DNA of 64,000 bases from contig JAEQBH010000884.1 in the NCBI GenBank assembly GCA_016808115.1, positions 124,001-188,000 on the forward strand. Reading direction: 5' to 3'. Made by a program: the position numbers and the translations under genes. A model generated the notes under the pieces. The model searched no databases. It was not told the DNA's origin and saw only the letters and a program-made list of their open reading frames with translations. Positions 39,301-48,571 of the stretch are shown here, piece after piece (positions within the stretch are counted from its first letter, which is position 1; the number at the start of each line of letters is the position of its first letter). The DNA is from Tetrastigma voinierianum. Its lineage: Eukaryota; Streptophyta; Magnoliopsida; Vitales; Vitaceae.

Positions 39301-42300
39301 ACACTTACAACCACTAAAATAATGTCTACGAAACTACTTTCTCCTAAATTTATGACCACAACCACTAAATCAATGACTTCACAATCTTCTTGGTACATCA
39401 ATACCCTTGTCTTGCACTTGAACCTTGTTCTCAATTTTCATTTTGATGAATCAATCATGTAACTCTATCGTCTCCTCCCATGTAGCATTGCCCATCGGCA
39501 ACATCGTCTTCTAACTCCTCCCATGTGTCCTCTTTGGCATTGGCACTCGAATTTGCTTCTACTAATTAGGGTCCTCGACACTTATGACATAAAGTGAATA
39601 TTTCATCACAATTGAAACAGAGACCTTGCACTTGTTGCATTTCTGCCCACGTAAGATGTTTCATCATGGATGTTGGCTTATTTTTTGACAGGGAAAAGTA
39701 GTCAAGTTGTGAACAGTTGGTGGGTAGGGCAGTGTAATTTTCTGTTGTCGATTTAGTTGGTCATCCCTCATTTGTGACAAGCTGATGTCTTTCTCTAGTG
39801 ATGTGGATTTGAACATTTGAATGCCATGTGCGATTTTGGATTTCAAGCCACCCATAAACGTTGTGACCAAAGCCTTTTGTGTCCATCCGTGCATCCGATT
39901 TCCCAACTTTTCACGTTCTTTTTGTTCGATTCTTAGAGTTCCCATCCATGATGAAATATGCGTAGCTTTTCTCTATTAAAAGATGGCCGTTGGCTACTTA
40001 TTGGATGCATCCCTGGAAGCAACCTCTTGAATGTAAATTAAAGTTTGACTTTGATGGATTCTAGAAAATTTTGGAACAAGTAGAATTTGAGGCATTCTTT
40101 AGACATCATTGGGAGAGACTGATAATGTCTTTTCTATGCCCTGGGTAGTCCATACAGGTTGAATTGGGAGCTGATTATTCCAAGAGTCCTCATCAAGCCT
40201 GATTGGCCTATATGCCAAGAGTCCTCATCATGGGGAATTTCTTCCTGAAAGTGTTCTTGTCCAACTATTTGTTTCGAGAAGGAGGTGGTCTAGAATAAAA
40301 ATTAGCATGGTAGACGTCATTTCCAAGAACCCACATAAAGCTTGAGAGGCAAAAAAATGTGGGAAGAAAAACAGAGATAAATATTAAATTGAAGCCCATG
40401 TGCATTCAGTTCATCAAAAGCCACACAAGCTGTGTCACATGAAATCCTCAGTAAATCCAGATAAGATATATAATGATGTCACTTGACCTTTAACTATAAA
40501 TGATTTACTCACAGTTCTGTATAAGATGAGCCAGTAACAATATTTGTGCATTCTAAAAATAAGTAAGGATGCACATATTTTTTATCAGCAGGAAGTTTAT
40601 CGACCACGACATGCGCTATGTGAGATTTCATTTCTAGGTTTAGATGAATCATCTGAATATGAAATGTTATGTATGGCTCAAGAAGACAAAAATCACTGCT
40701 AACATGGTGTAAGATAAAAAGTAGCATACCAAACCTCTCTACGCAGTTCATCAAGGGTCATCCTATTTAGAGGCATATCATCATCTCCTTCATTGCGCCA
40801 TATTACAACAGTATCATCCAGACTTCTCTTGTCATTCACAGTCAAGCAATTTCTTGCAGGATTTATGAATGCTCCAGGAAGCCATTGACCTCCATGGTAA
40901 GACAAGCTGTTTCCCATAGATGGATTATCATATAATATACATTGGGGAGGCACTGAAAATGATATGCTCAGTTCATCCAATACAGTTTTCCAATAAACCT
41001 GAAAAGGAAAAGGGCAGGAAGGAAATAGAATCCCCTTGTCAACTTGAAATAAGGTGGAGAAAATTCATAGAAATTGAAGACCAAGATTTTATAGGCAATA
41101 CCTCAGGGTTTGAGACTGAAAATTCCTGGAAATCAGAAAAGCTTGAAATTGGATCTTTATATCTTGAACCCAAAAACTCCTTTCCACGCCTTTCTAATAA
41201 TTGACCAACATTTGTCAAATTCACCTTCTCCCTATCCCATAATGGAACATGAGGAAATCAAATACATGATGAAGGAGCACAACTACCAAAACTTTAAAGA
41301 ACTGCATATCGTCGAAAATGCACACAGGCTGCATTGCTTAAGTTCATAATAAATAAATAAAAATTAAGCTAGAAAAGTTGCTTAATTCATGTTAAGACAG
41401 TCATCCATATCAAAATAACTTTGCCACGTTCCCGTTATATTAAAGATGAAAAGAACAATTGAAGGATAACTAGAATAAGCTTCAACTTCTCATGTTATCA
41501 AAAATGACACGGTGCTGCATAGACACATATATGACAAGAAACAGGTATTCTGAAAATTTATATAAAAAACTTTCCAAAATGGATTCAACCAACTTAGCCG
41601 TTTAGTAACAAAGACCCTCAAAGCTGACAAGAATGTTCTCGGAATATATAATCAAGGTTGTCTTTGGTTCGGAAAAATTTGAAGGAAAATACAAGGGAAA
41701 GAAAATAGAGAGGATAACCAGAAGGATAGAAAAAGTGAAGGAAAATTAAAGGTAAATTTAAAGTGTTTATTTCCTTAATAGTTTTTGAGTACCAAACATA
41801 ACCCAAGGCAAATGCCAGCCAATTGAAAGTCCATGTTTGACAGCTGAATCTGATTGGCAGTTCGAAATTAACGGGAGAAGAAACCAAACTTGGGATTTCA
41901 AACGAAAGATTCACCCGGAATCTCCATGATTCAAGTGGTACACAACTCACTTCAAAATTATCCAAAAAAATGGGAATTTTAAAACCACTAATCAAGCAAA
42001 CAACTATTCGTAATTGATCGGCACCAACCAATTGTTTTAAGAGTTCCCATCTTCGATTTAGGAGTAGAGAAAACGTGAAGAAAAAGTATAATTGAGACAA
42101 AACCAATCTTTTAATTTTCATCCAATTTCACTCTCTCTTTTCCCTTCCCATTTCTTAGTTACCAAACGCCACGAAATTGAAAAAGGAGTACGATCAGGTG
42201 TCCGAAAGAAAGCGCAGAGCTTACGGGTCTGGTAACCAAGCGGGAGGGTCAGGCCCAAAATGAGAGTAACAGCCATAGTACATCATCTGATGAAGGGAGT

Positions 42301-42490
42301 AGGGGAGATCAGGGTCGAGGAGTTCTTTGGAAATGCGGCTCCATTTATGGGGAGTGTCTGCTCCGCAGTCGGTGATGATTTGGAGGAGAGTTTCGTGAAG
42401 TTTCTCGGCCACTCCGGAGGGTATGCCGAGAGCCGCGATGTCTTCAGAAGATATGGAATCAAGGGTTTTTCCGGCCATTTCCGGCGCCAT
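22370..42490 (-). CDS. AAE18: Acyl-activating enzyme 17/18 type (acyl-CoA synthetase), 14 exons
   Basis: ATP-dependent acid-CoA ligase of the AMP-binding superfamily; the Arabidopsis AAE18 relative is peroxisomal and can activate 2,4-DB. Minus-strand exons: 42490-42225, 41231-41102, 40998-40730, 31137-30933, 28786-28746, 28650-28525, 27133-27060, 25981-25761, 25481-25387, 25256-25040, 23530-23405, 23325-23227, 22774-22562, 22480-22370. All junctions are GT-AG with matching phases; the CDS is 2193 nt or 730 aa, close to the family's ~727. The P-loop LFSSGTTGEPKAIPW is at residues 364-378 across the exon 7/8 junction. CGGTEIGGA is near 506-514, HGRADDTMNIGGIK at 610-623, and the C-terminal catalytic lysine region SLPRTASNKVMRR at about 703-715. 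The protein ends SKF, a possible non-canonical peroxisomal signal. Introns are large; intron 3 (9.6 kb) carries nested retroelements. AAE17 cannot be excluded as the closer relative. Confidence 0.95.
27334..27373. repeat. (TA)n microsatellite in AAE intron 6
   Basis: TA run of about 40 bp between exons 6 and 7 of the AAE gene. Confidence 0.95.
31772..31935 (+). repeat. 5' LTR of copia element 2 (164 bp)
   Basis: TG...CA ends, matched by 39120-39303. The last ~60 bp are almost identical in the two LTRs. Confidence 0.92.
31936..31948 (+). promoter_or_regulatory. Primer-binding site for initiator Met-tRNA
   Basis: TGGTATCAGAGCC directly follows the 5' LTR, the standard minus-strand priming site of plant copia elements. 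Confidence 0.93.
32437..32960 (+). pseudogene. Copia gag remnant
   Basis: Begins with a frame reading EGIKLIGPNCYLEWANN, the usual gag start of plant copia elements (a variant of L-x-G-x-N-Y-x-x-W). Frames change several times up to about 32960, so the protein is not made intact. Confidence 0.7.
33302..34100 (+). pseudogene. Copia protease and integrase remnants
   Basis: EWVIDSGVIDHMTGNSSLF (about 33330-33385) is the protease active-site region, with DSGV in place of the common DSGA. Further on, DVWGPCPIVSPTGFRFFVTF and VDDYSQTTWLY (about 33890-33990) mark the integrase core. Stops and frame changes lie between and after them. Confidence 0.8.
35001..37811 (+). mobile_element. 5'-truncated LINE inside copia element 2
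   Basis: The 14 bases AAGTCATTGGATGT occur directly before (34987-35000) and after (37812-37825) the insert, a typical long LINE target duplication. The insert ends with a short poly-A (GATCGAAAAAAAG). The coding remnants, in order, are an endonuclease-RT linker (EEVSWRQKSRETWLKEGDRN at about 35173-35233), RT (LRPISLVGSLYKILSKVLAN at about 35658-35717), post-RT blocks (GPPSYLGLTW; WKAVSCEKSCGGLGVRSL) and the C-terminal zinc-binding block with LIHCSRAKMLW. Frames are broken. The 5' endonuclease is missing. Confidence 0.92.
35613..35996 (+). pseudogene. LINE reverse-transcriptase remnant
   Basis: A 127-codon open frame holding LIPKGRTVEDLKDLRPISL, KILSKVLANRIK and SQNAFVEGRQILDAVL, the fingers/palm start of plant L1-type RT. 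The catalytic YADD box is not found downstream in a usable frame. Confidence 0.85.
37826..38810 (+). pseudogene. Copia RT and RNase H remnants (3' of the LINE)
   Basis: Copia RT resumes directly after the LINE. A YVDDIVILG box lies at about 38243-38270 and SKKQGVVSCSSVESEYRAMA, the RNase H catalytic region, at about 38727-38790. Multiple stops and shifts separate them. Confidence 0.8.
39120..39303 (+). repeat. 3' LTR of copia element 2 (184 bp)
   Basis: Matches the 5' LTR, but the block GTTGTAACTAGTTAGG is present twice, which explains the extra ~20 bp. Confidence 0.92.
39540..39945 (-). pseudogene. Gypsy-type gag remnant
   Basis: The minus strand encodes NRMHGWTQKALVTTFMGGLK, a pattern of Ty3/gypsy gag proteins. 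Further on, after a frame change, it reads GLCFNCDEIFTLCHKC, a zinc-knuckle-like region. No LTRs or pol were located nearby; it is a fragment in AAE intron 3 next to copia element 2. Confidence 0.65.
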
Positions 42491-43862
42491 CGCAGCCTTC
42501 AGGTGGAAGGGTGAAGCTTAGCTGTGTTCCCAGCGGATTGGTCGTTTTGGTTGATTCGTTTTTATCTTCAGTGAAACGGGTGCTTTAATCGGGTCGGATT
42601 CATCTTAATAGGTGAACGGATAAATATAAGATATATCTATTAATCTGAAAATTAATTCTCGTATTTAAAAATTATATGTTTTATTTTAATATGATATTTG
42701 AATTTTAATAAATTATATGTTGAATTGAATATGGGATAAGCTTAAGAGAAAGATAAGCTGATATTTGATTTTTAATCAACCTTTGAACTATAAAGGTTGC
42801 ACAATAAAAAAAAAGATTTAAATTAGTTGTCTCTTAATGATAAGAAACCACATTTTCAATGATCAGAATTAGTGGTTTGAACCACTAAAACAATATTTGA
42901 AATGGTTGGGCTGCGGCATCACTAAAGTCAAGAACATTTATTTTTTAAGGTGATAAATTTATTGATTTAGGTTTATAATATAAATGGTAAAGCATAAAGT
43001 CATTCCTAAGTATTAAAAGGATGATGTAGCATTTGGGTCAATAGAAAAAATGATCAACTTAAAGCTTACATATTTGATAGTTAAAAAATGTTTAGAATAT
43101 TTAAGATTTAGGATCCATTGATATCTTAAATGATAAAAATTTGATGTGATGATTATTTTTTAGTCAGTAAAATTTTCGAATCAATTTTATAGTAGTTATT
43201 AATATAGAAAAATATGATGTAATAGTCGTGACAGCTCTTATTATAGCCAGGTGGTAAAAGCTTGATATCGTAATAGATTCGACGAAAAAGAAAAGAAAAG
43301 AAAAGAACTAGATATGTGGAATAAATGAGGAAAACGATAAAAGTGTTGATTCAGGCTAAAATGACAAAAAAAATGAACATTATTCTACAACGAATAAGAA
43401 TAGAAGAAGGTGGCTTCAAAGATATGCAATTTAGGTATCATTAAAACTAAATTAATAGGAAAACTATGTTACAGGGTTCCAATTTTCCAATTTAATTTAT
43501 TTGAAAGTATGCACGAGAAAGTAAGATCAGTCTACTTGTTTATAAAATATTGACAGGTAACAATATTTTTATAAAGGTCCAACAATATTTTTATCTTAGT
43601 AAATATTGGATACTATATATGTTCAATGGCTTTTATTCTAGATATATTCAAGACATACATAGGTATGATGGGCATTTTATAAAACATTTACATTTTATAA
43701 AAATTTTTTGAATGAGACTGACCCTTAACACTGGTATTTTGTTCGTAATTTTTCAAATAAATTTAAAAGGGAACCTCATAGCGTAGTTTTCCATAGATTA
43801 ATTATAAAAAATTAAAATGACTAATCTAAACAAATTTTGATACCATTTTCCTAATTTGTTTG
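42491..43862. other. Intergenic, promoter side of AAE gene
   Basis: The first ~100 bases should hold the AAE 5' leader and promoter. The rest is AT-rich DNA without recognised genes. Confidence 0.5.
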
Positions 43863-44926
43863 AGTCTTGTTTGGTTGAGCTAATTGGAAAAGCAATCGGG
43901 AGCTAATAGCTAATTCATCCCAATTAGTTCTTATTGAGTGTTTGATAAAAACACATAATCAACTCCTAAGAGCTTATTATGTCTAATCACGAGTTGATGG
44001 GAAAAAGTTATAGTTTTTTTTTTTATTTTATAAAATTTTACATTTTCCATTTTTATCCTATAAATTCTTAAACAAACTTTTATTTTTATAAACTTTACCT
44101 AATTATTTTATAATTTTGAGATAGTATTTTTATTGAATAATTTTATCATGAAGTTTATCCTTTTTAAATTGAAATTTCATCCTTAATTATTTTATATAAA
44201 AATAAATATTTTAAATAAAAATCTGTCTTAATTTATTTGTGTATAGATACATATTTTAAATAAAATTTATTTTTATTTATTTATGATAATTGTACGATAC
44301 TAAATTTTTAATTTTAATTTTTGTTATTTAATATAATAAAATCATACCTCAAAATAAACTTTGCTTCAAAATAAAATTTTTATAACATGACTGATGAATA
44401 TATTCACATAAAAACAAAAAGAAATAAAAAAACGATTTTGAAAACTTAAATATTACAATTAATTTTATTTATCCCTAAATTATATATTTAATAAAATTTT
44501 CCTATTTTAATGGCGTGATCATTAATCTATATCATCATATAAAAAATAATAATAATAGATCTCTAATTATTTAAAAAAACAATTTGGGTGTTAGAGTTTT
44601 TATTATTCTTTAGTTTTGATTAATGAAAATATAGGAAAACCGAAATCAAATAAAGGTGAACAAAGTATAGGGTTATAGATAAGGTGTAGTGTTGCGTTAT
44701 TTTTACCGAGCAAAATTCGAAGTCCTTAGGTTTTTCTTTGTATTTGCATAATTTTGCTTTGTGTGTGGAATTCTTTTATATCTACGCATCGTATGCGTAG
44801 GTAAATTTACTTTCAATCAACTATCAGTTATCAACTATTTTATTAAACAATAATTTATAATTAGTTACCGACAACATCTATCAGCTATCATTCACTTACT
44901 GGTATCAACTGAACCAAACACGACCT
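43863..44926. mobile_element. Candidate non-autonomous DNA transposon with GTTTGGTT ends
   Basis: The left end reads GTCTTGTTTGGTTGAGC and the right end inverted reads GGTCGTGTTTGGTTCAG, about 1.06 kb apart. The inside is very AT-rich and non-coding. (T)GTTTGGTT ends are common in plant hAT and Harbinger MITEs; the target duplication is not clear, so the superfamily is left open. Confidence 0.5.
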
Positions 44927-45372
44927 TAGTTTTTTCGGGCCCAAAGAATCTCATTCCTAACTTCACATTTTGTACCTAAGTTTCAGAACATCTAAAAATA
45001 TGCATCCACCATTTATAGGCATACATGCAAGTCTTTGGTGGTTACCAACTTACCATCAAACTCAAAATTTAATGCGACCGAAAATAGAATACATAGCTAT
45101 TCATTCTTTTTTCTTTTCTGAAGGTGTTTGGTTCGTGGGAATCAGAATGAAAGTGTGGGAACGGAAGGGTACTCATCTTCACCAATTGACCAGAACAAGC
45201 TCTGTGTTGGAACTTGGAAGCAAGGAAGAAACAGACGAAACACAGAAAAAAGGAAAAAAGAATTGATTTGCCGCGGTGAAAGAATTACAAAAGATGGATG
45301 TGAAGGATTATAACATAAAACCAGTAATTCACAAGAAGAGAATTATTCAATCAAAAGAAGCAAAAAAACTTG

Positions 45373-47931
45373 TTAATCAGAGCTCCCAGGAAGCAACTTC
45401 TGGCCTGAGCCAGTTGTGCCAAAGCGTCTTACTGCTGCAGGAATGAGTCTGGATGGTGACACAACCTCTGCAAGTGCATAGTTATAGTAGTCTGTTCCTA
45501 GACGACTCTGCAACCATCCCCGGCTTCCAGAGAATCCTCCGGCCACAGTCCAACAGTTACTGAAGCCGAGGCTTGTGAGTACTCTTGCTACTGTTTTGGC
45601 TGAATCAGAGTACCTGGATTTGTAATCAAGGAGCTAATTAGATTTTTTTTTTTTTGGTTCAGAGACATTTACAGTTTTTGTAATGAGATTGGCAAGGGAG
45701 GAGAGAACCCACGAATCCATGATCACAATGTTGGAGCTTTTACTTATTTTCTTGAGGTATGAAATCTTCACAGCTGCTATTTCAGCTTCTACCTTCTTTG
45801 TATTTCTGACAAGACCTTTCAACTTGCTAGGTAGTTCTTCTAAGCTGAAACATTTGAGGCACAATGGAGGGTTACAATATGGTCAAGTAGATCATCAATG
45901 GTGGAAAACAATGATTTAGTGCTCAGGCAAGGAAAAACCGAAAAAAGAGGCCTTGTTTTTCTTGTTAGAAACATATTCTTCTCTATTGTCTTTCTTTCTG
46001 AATTTTGGTTGGTTGAAGAAAAAGAAAACTAAGATAGCATTCGATTATTGGTTTCTACTATCTATCCCCATGGGAGACATAGTTCTGAAGAACAAAGGGT
46101 ACATTTCTGTCGTAGTTTTGATTGGGATGAGGATGAGTAATGAGCTGAACTAAATTGAATTTGAGGTTGAGGAAGCAGAATTACTCACGGAATTGCAAAG
46201 ATCCTGTTTTTAGCCCCAGATGGCAAGCGAGGGATGCCGGTTTTGTCCTTGTCCTTCTCTGATCGAATGTCAATCATAACATAATTTTTTGTAGATACTA
46301 GATCAAGGGTCTGGGCAGGAGTAAGCTCACCTGAAGAGTTGGAAAACATTACACATTAGCCTACAATGATAGAGGAAAACTATAGAAGCATTATTACATA
46401 AGTCAATACTCTCAAATCCTCAAATTCTTGAATACTTGGAAGTATTACTTCCTGAGTTTCAAATTTCTTTCACAATCACAACTCAAATTTGAATCATATC
46501 ATTCTTTGTTTTCAGGAGCAGCCACAGAATGAAACAGATCATTTACCTTTGTAACCGCGAAGGCTGAAGGAAATGACAGACCAGATGGAAGGAAAGAGGA
46601 GGTAAGCAAGAAATAATGCTCCAGCAGTTCCCACAATCACAGTGGGTTCTGCTGATGAAATGGTCTCAATGGTTGATGAAGCAATAGGCTTTGCCCCTTC
46701 AATCAACTTTGTGATCTGCTGTGCTGCCTCAGTTACTGTCTGCAAAATGGAAAGGATCAGTCATTTTACAAAATGCAAGCTGAGAAATGAAACATTTTCT
46801 GAAAATCTCAGAGCTTATTTGAAAGCATGTTGTGAAAAAACAGATTGATTTCTGATTCTAAACTTAGAAAATTATTATTGGGTCTGCTTCAATTTCTAAT
46901 TTCTTCATTGACATGTTTTCTGCTCATGCGACATTCACACGACGATTCTCTAAACTTTTTTCCACATAAATTGAATGTTTTGACCTCCTGTTGCCTGCTG
47001 CTATACATGGAAACGCCAAGAATAACTCAGTTTTTATCTATTCCTTATTCCTAAATATTGAACCCAAAATTCCCCATATTTCACTCAGGAAAACCCTAAC
47101 TTCAGAATAAATATTCCATACATATCAATAAAAAAGAAACATTAACCCTCAATTATATTCTCAAGTTGTGAATTTGATAAAATTCCAGAGAAATATAGCA
47201 AATATGTCCAGCACAATGAAAGAAGAAGAATCAAATGAAAGGGAAAACCTTAGCAGCGCTGACAACAGGGGCTGTGTCAAATCCTGAGCTTTGAATTGCT
47301 TCTCCTGCTTTCTTAGAAGCCTCAGAGATAGCTGGGGAAGCGATCTTTGTGGCCTGTTCTCCAGCCTGTTTTAAGACCGGCCCTGCCGCATCAATACCAG
47401 GTTTCAGTGCATTTGCCACAGCTTCCAGAATACGCTGTGTAATGTCCAGAAAACCCGAACCCACCTCCTGAATTTCATCAATTTTTTTCTCTACCTACCA
47501 ATTCAGAACGAAATCATCAATTCAAGAATTGGGTATTTATCGAAAGACAGAAAATAACTTCCTGGACGTTGATTGGCATCTTCAAAGTTCAAAGTACTTT
47601 CAAAATCAAGAAAACTACTTTGAAAATACTACCCAAACAATCCCTTGAAAGGACATATAAAAGTGCGTAAGATCTGTGAATTTACTTCAGTGATGGATGA
47701 GACTATCTGATCTTTGGGGATGGAGAGAGCCCTGGCTTCATGGGAAGATGTGAAGAGAGAAACCAGAGGGATGGAAATGGTTGCTGGCAGTGATATTGAA
47801 ATGGGTCTTAACTGGGGTTTTGGTGGGGGTTTAGAGAGGGAAGAAGAAGCTCTGGGTGTGGGAGATAGTGAAGAAGAAGGAGCAGAGAAAGGATGTCGAA
47901 CAGTGGCTAAAGCTCGGAGAGCCATCTCCAT
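45373..47931 (-). CDS. CAS: CAS, chloroplast calcium-sensing receptor, six exons
   Basis: Thylakoid protein needed for extracellular-calcium-triggered stomatal closure and for light acclimation; in Arabidopsis it is phosphorylated by STN8. Minus-strand exons: 47931-47686, 47494-47249, 46739-46547, 46330-46189, 45844-45713, 45613-45373. All introns are GT-AG with matching phases, giving 1200 nt or 399 aa (Arabidopsis 387). A Ser/Pro-rich transit region (about 1-65) precedes SIPKDQIVSSITE. A lumen-side repeat-like region rich in Ala/Lys follows (ASPAISEASKKAGEAIQSSG). One membrane helix lies at about 197-217 (TVIVGTAGALFLAYLLFPSIW). The stromal part is rhodanese-like, from GYKGELTPAQTLDLVSTKNY through GFSGSRGWLQSRLGTD, ending FGTTGSGQKLLPGSSD. 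The start is the ATG in GGCAATGGAG at 47931; a TTG two codons upstream is not used. It lies 3' of the NLR gene on the same strand, 640 bp away. Confidence 0.96.
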
Positions 47932-48571
47932 TGCCAACAGCCACCAAAGAGAGAACTGTATGTGAGTGTATCTGATTATGCTGTTGAATGTCTGGTTGAG
48001 AGACCACTATGTGGATTGTATGATGGGAAACAACTGTTCTTTTTGTCAATTTAGTACCTTTTCCCATTGGCCCATTTCTCCTATGTGGCGCTGAGAATCC
48101 ACTGGAGCCAACCACTCCAAGCCACCTGCAACCTTAAGTATCATACATGATTTGATGATAGTAATACCACTATCTTTGGGTCTAATTTGGTGGATCCAAG
48201 TGATTCTTATTTTATAATTTTCACAAAACTTGTTCATATTATCCGGTTTAAGACTGTAGCGGCTTATACAACTTTCCACCGGTTCGCCCTAATTTTGCTT
48301 TTCTACTAAGTACATTTTTAAGAAAAGGTCTCGTAAGTTCTTCATATATGAATTTCACCTCTCACTCTCCCCGAGCAACACGAAACACTACAAGATTACT
48401 TTGTGGAAAGAAAATATTGAGGCATTTGATGGTCTGTGAACAGATCTAGTGTGTATTTACTTTTCTTTGGATATTGTTTTTCTTCTATGGGTTTCTGAAA
48501 CCTCCACCAGGATTGAAGGCAAGCAAGACCAGGATGGTGGAGGTTCCAGAAAAGAGATCAGAGTTGTTACC
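47932..48571. other. CAS promoter / NLR 3' flank
   Basis: This 640-bp gap must contain the CAS promoter and the 3' end of the NLR transcript. No TATA box or repeat stands out; a CT-rich leader lies just upstream of the CAS start. Confidence 0.5.

Larger units (their letters stand above)
31772..39303 (+). mobile_element. Ty1/copia retrotransposon in AAE intron 3, split by a LINE
   Basis: Both ends are LTRs starting TGTTAACATATAGA and ending TTGTTTTCTACA. The 5 bases CTTAC flank the element exactly (31767-31771 and 39304-39308). After the 5' LTR comes TGGTATCAGAGCC (31936-31948), the initiator-Met-tRNA primer site. Internal remnants follow in copia order: gag, protease, integrase, RT and RNase H. 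A LINE of 2.8 kb interrupts RT, leaving about 4.7 kb of copia sequence. All frames are broken. It lies opposite in strand to the host gene, inside its third intron. Confidence 0.93.

Noticed and set aside
47935..47937. TTG as the CAS start
   Set aside because: The ATG two codons downstream has a good context and gives the usual CAS N-terminus.
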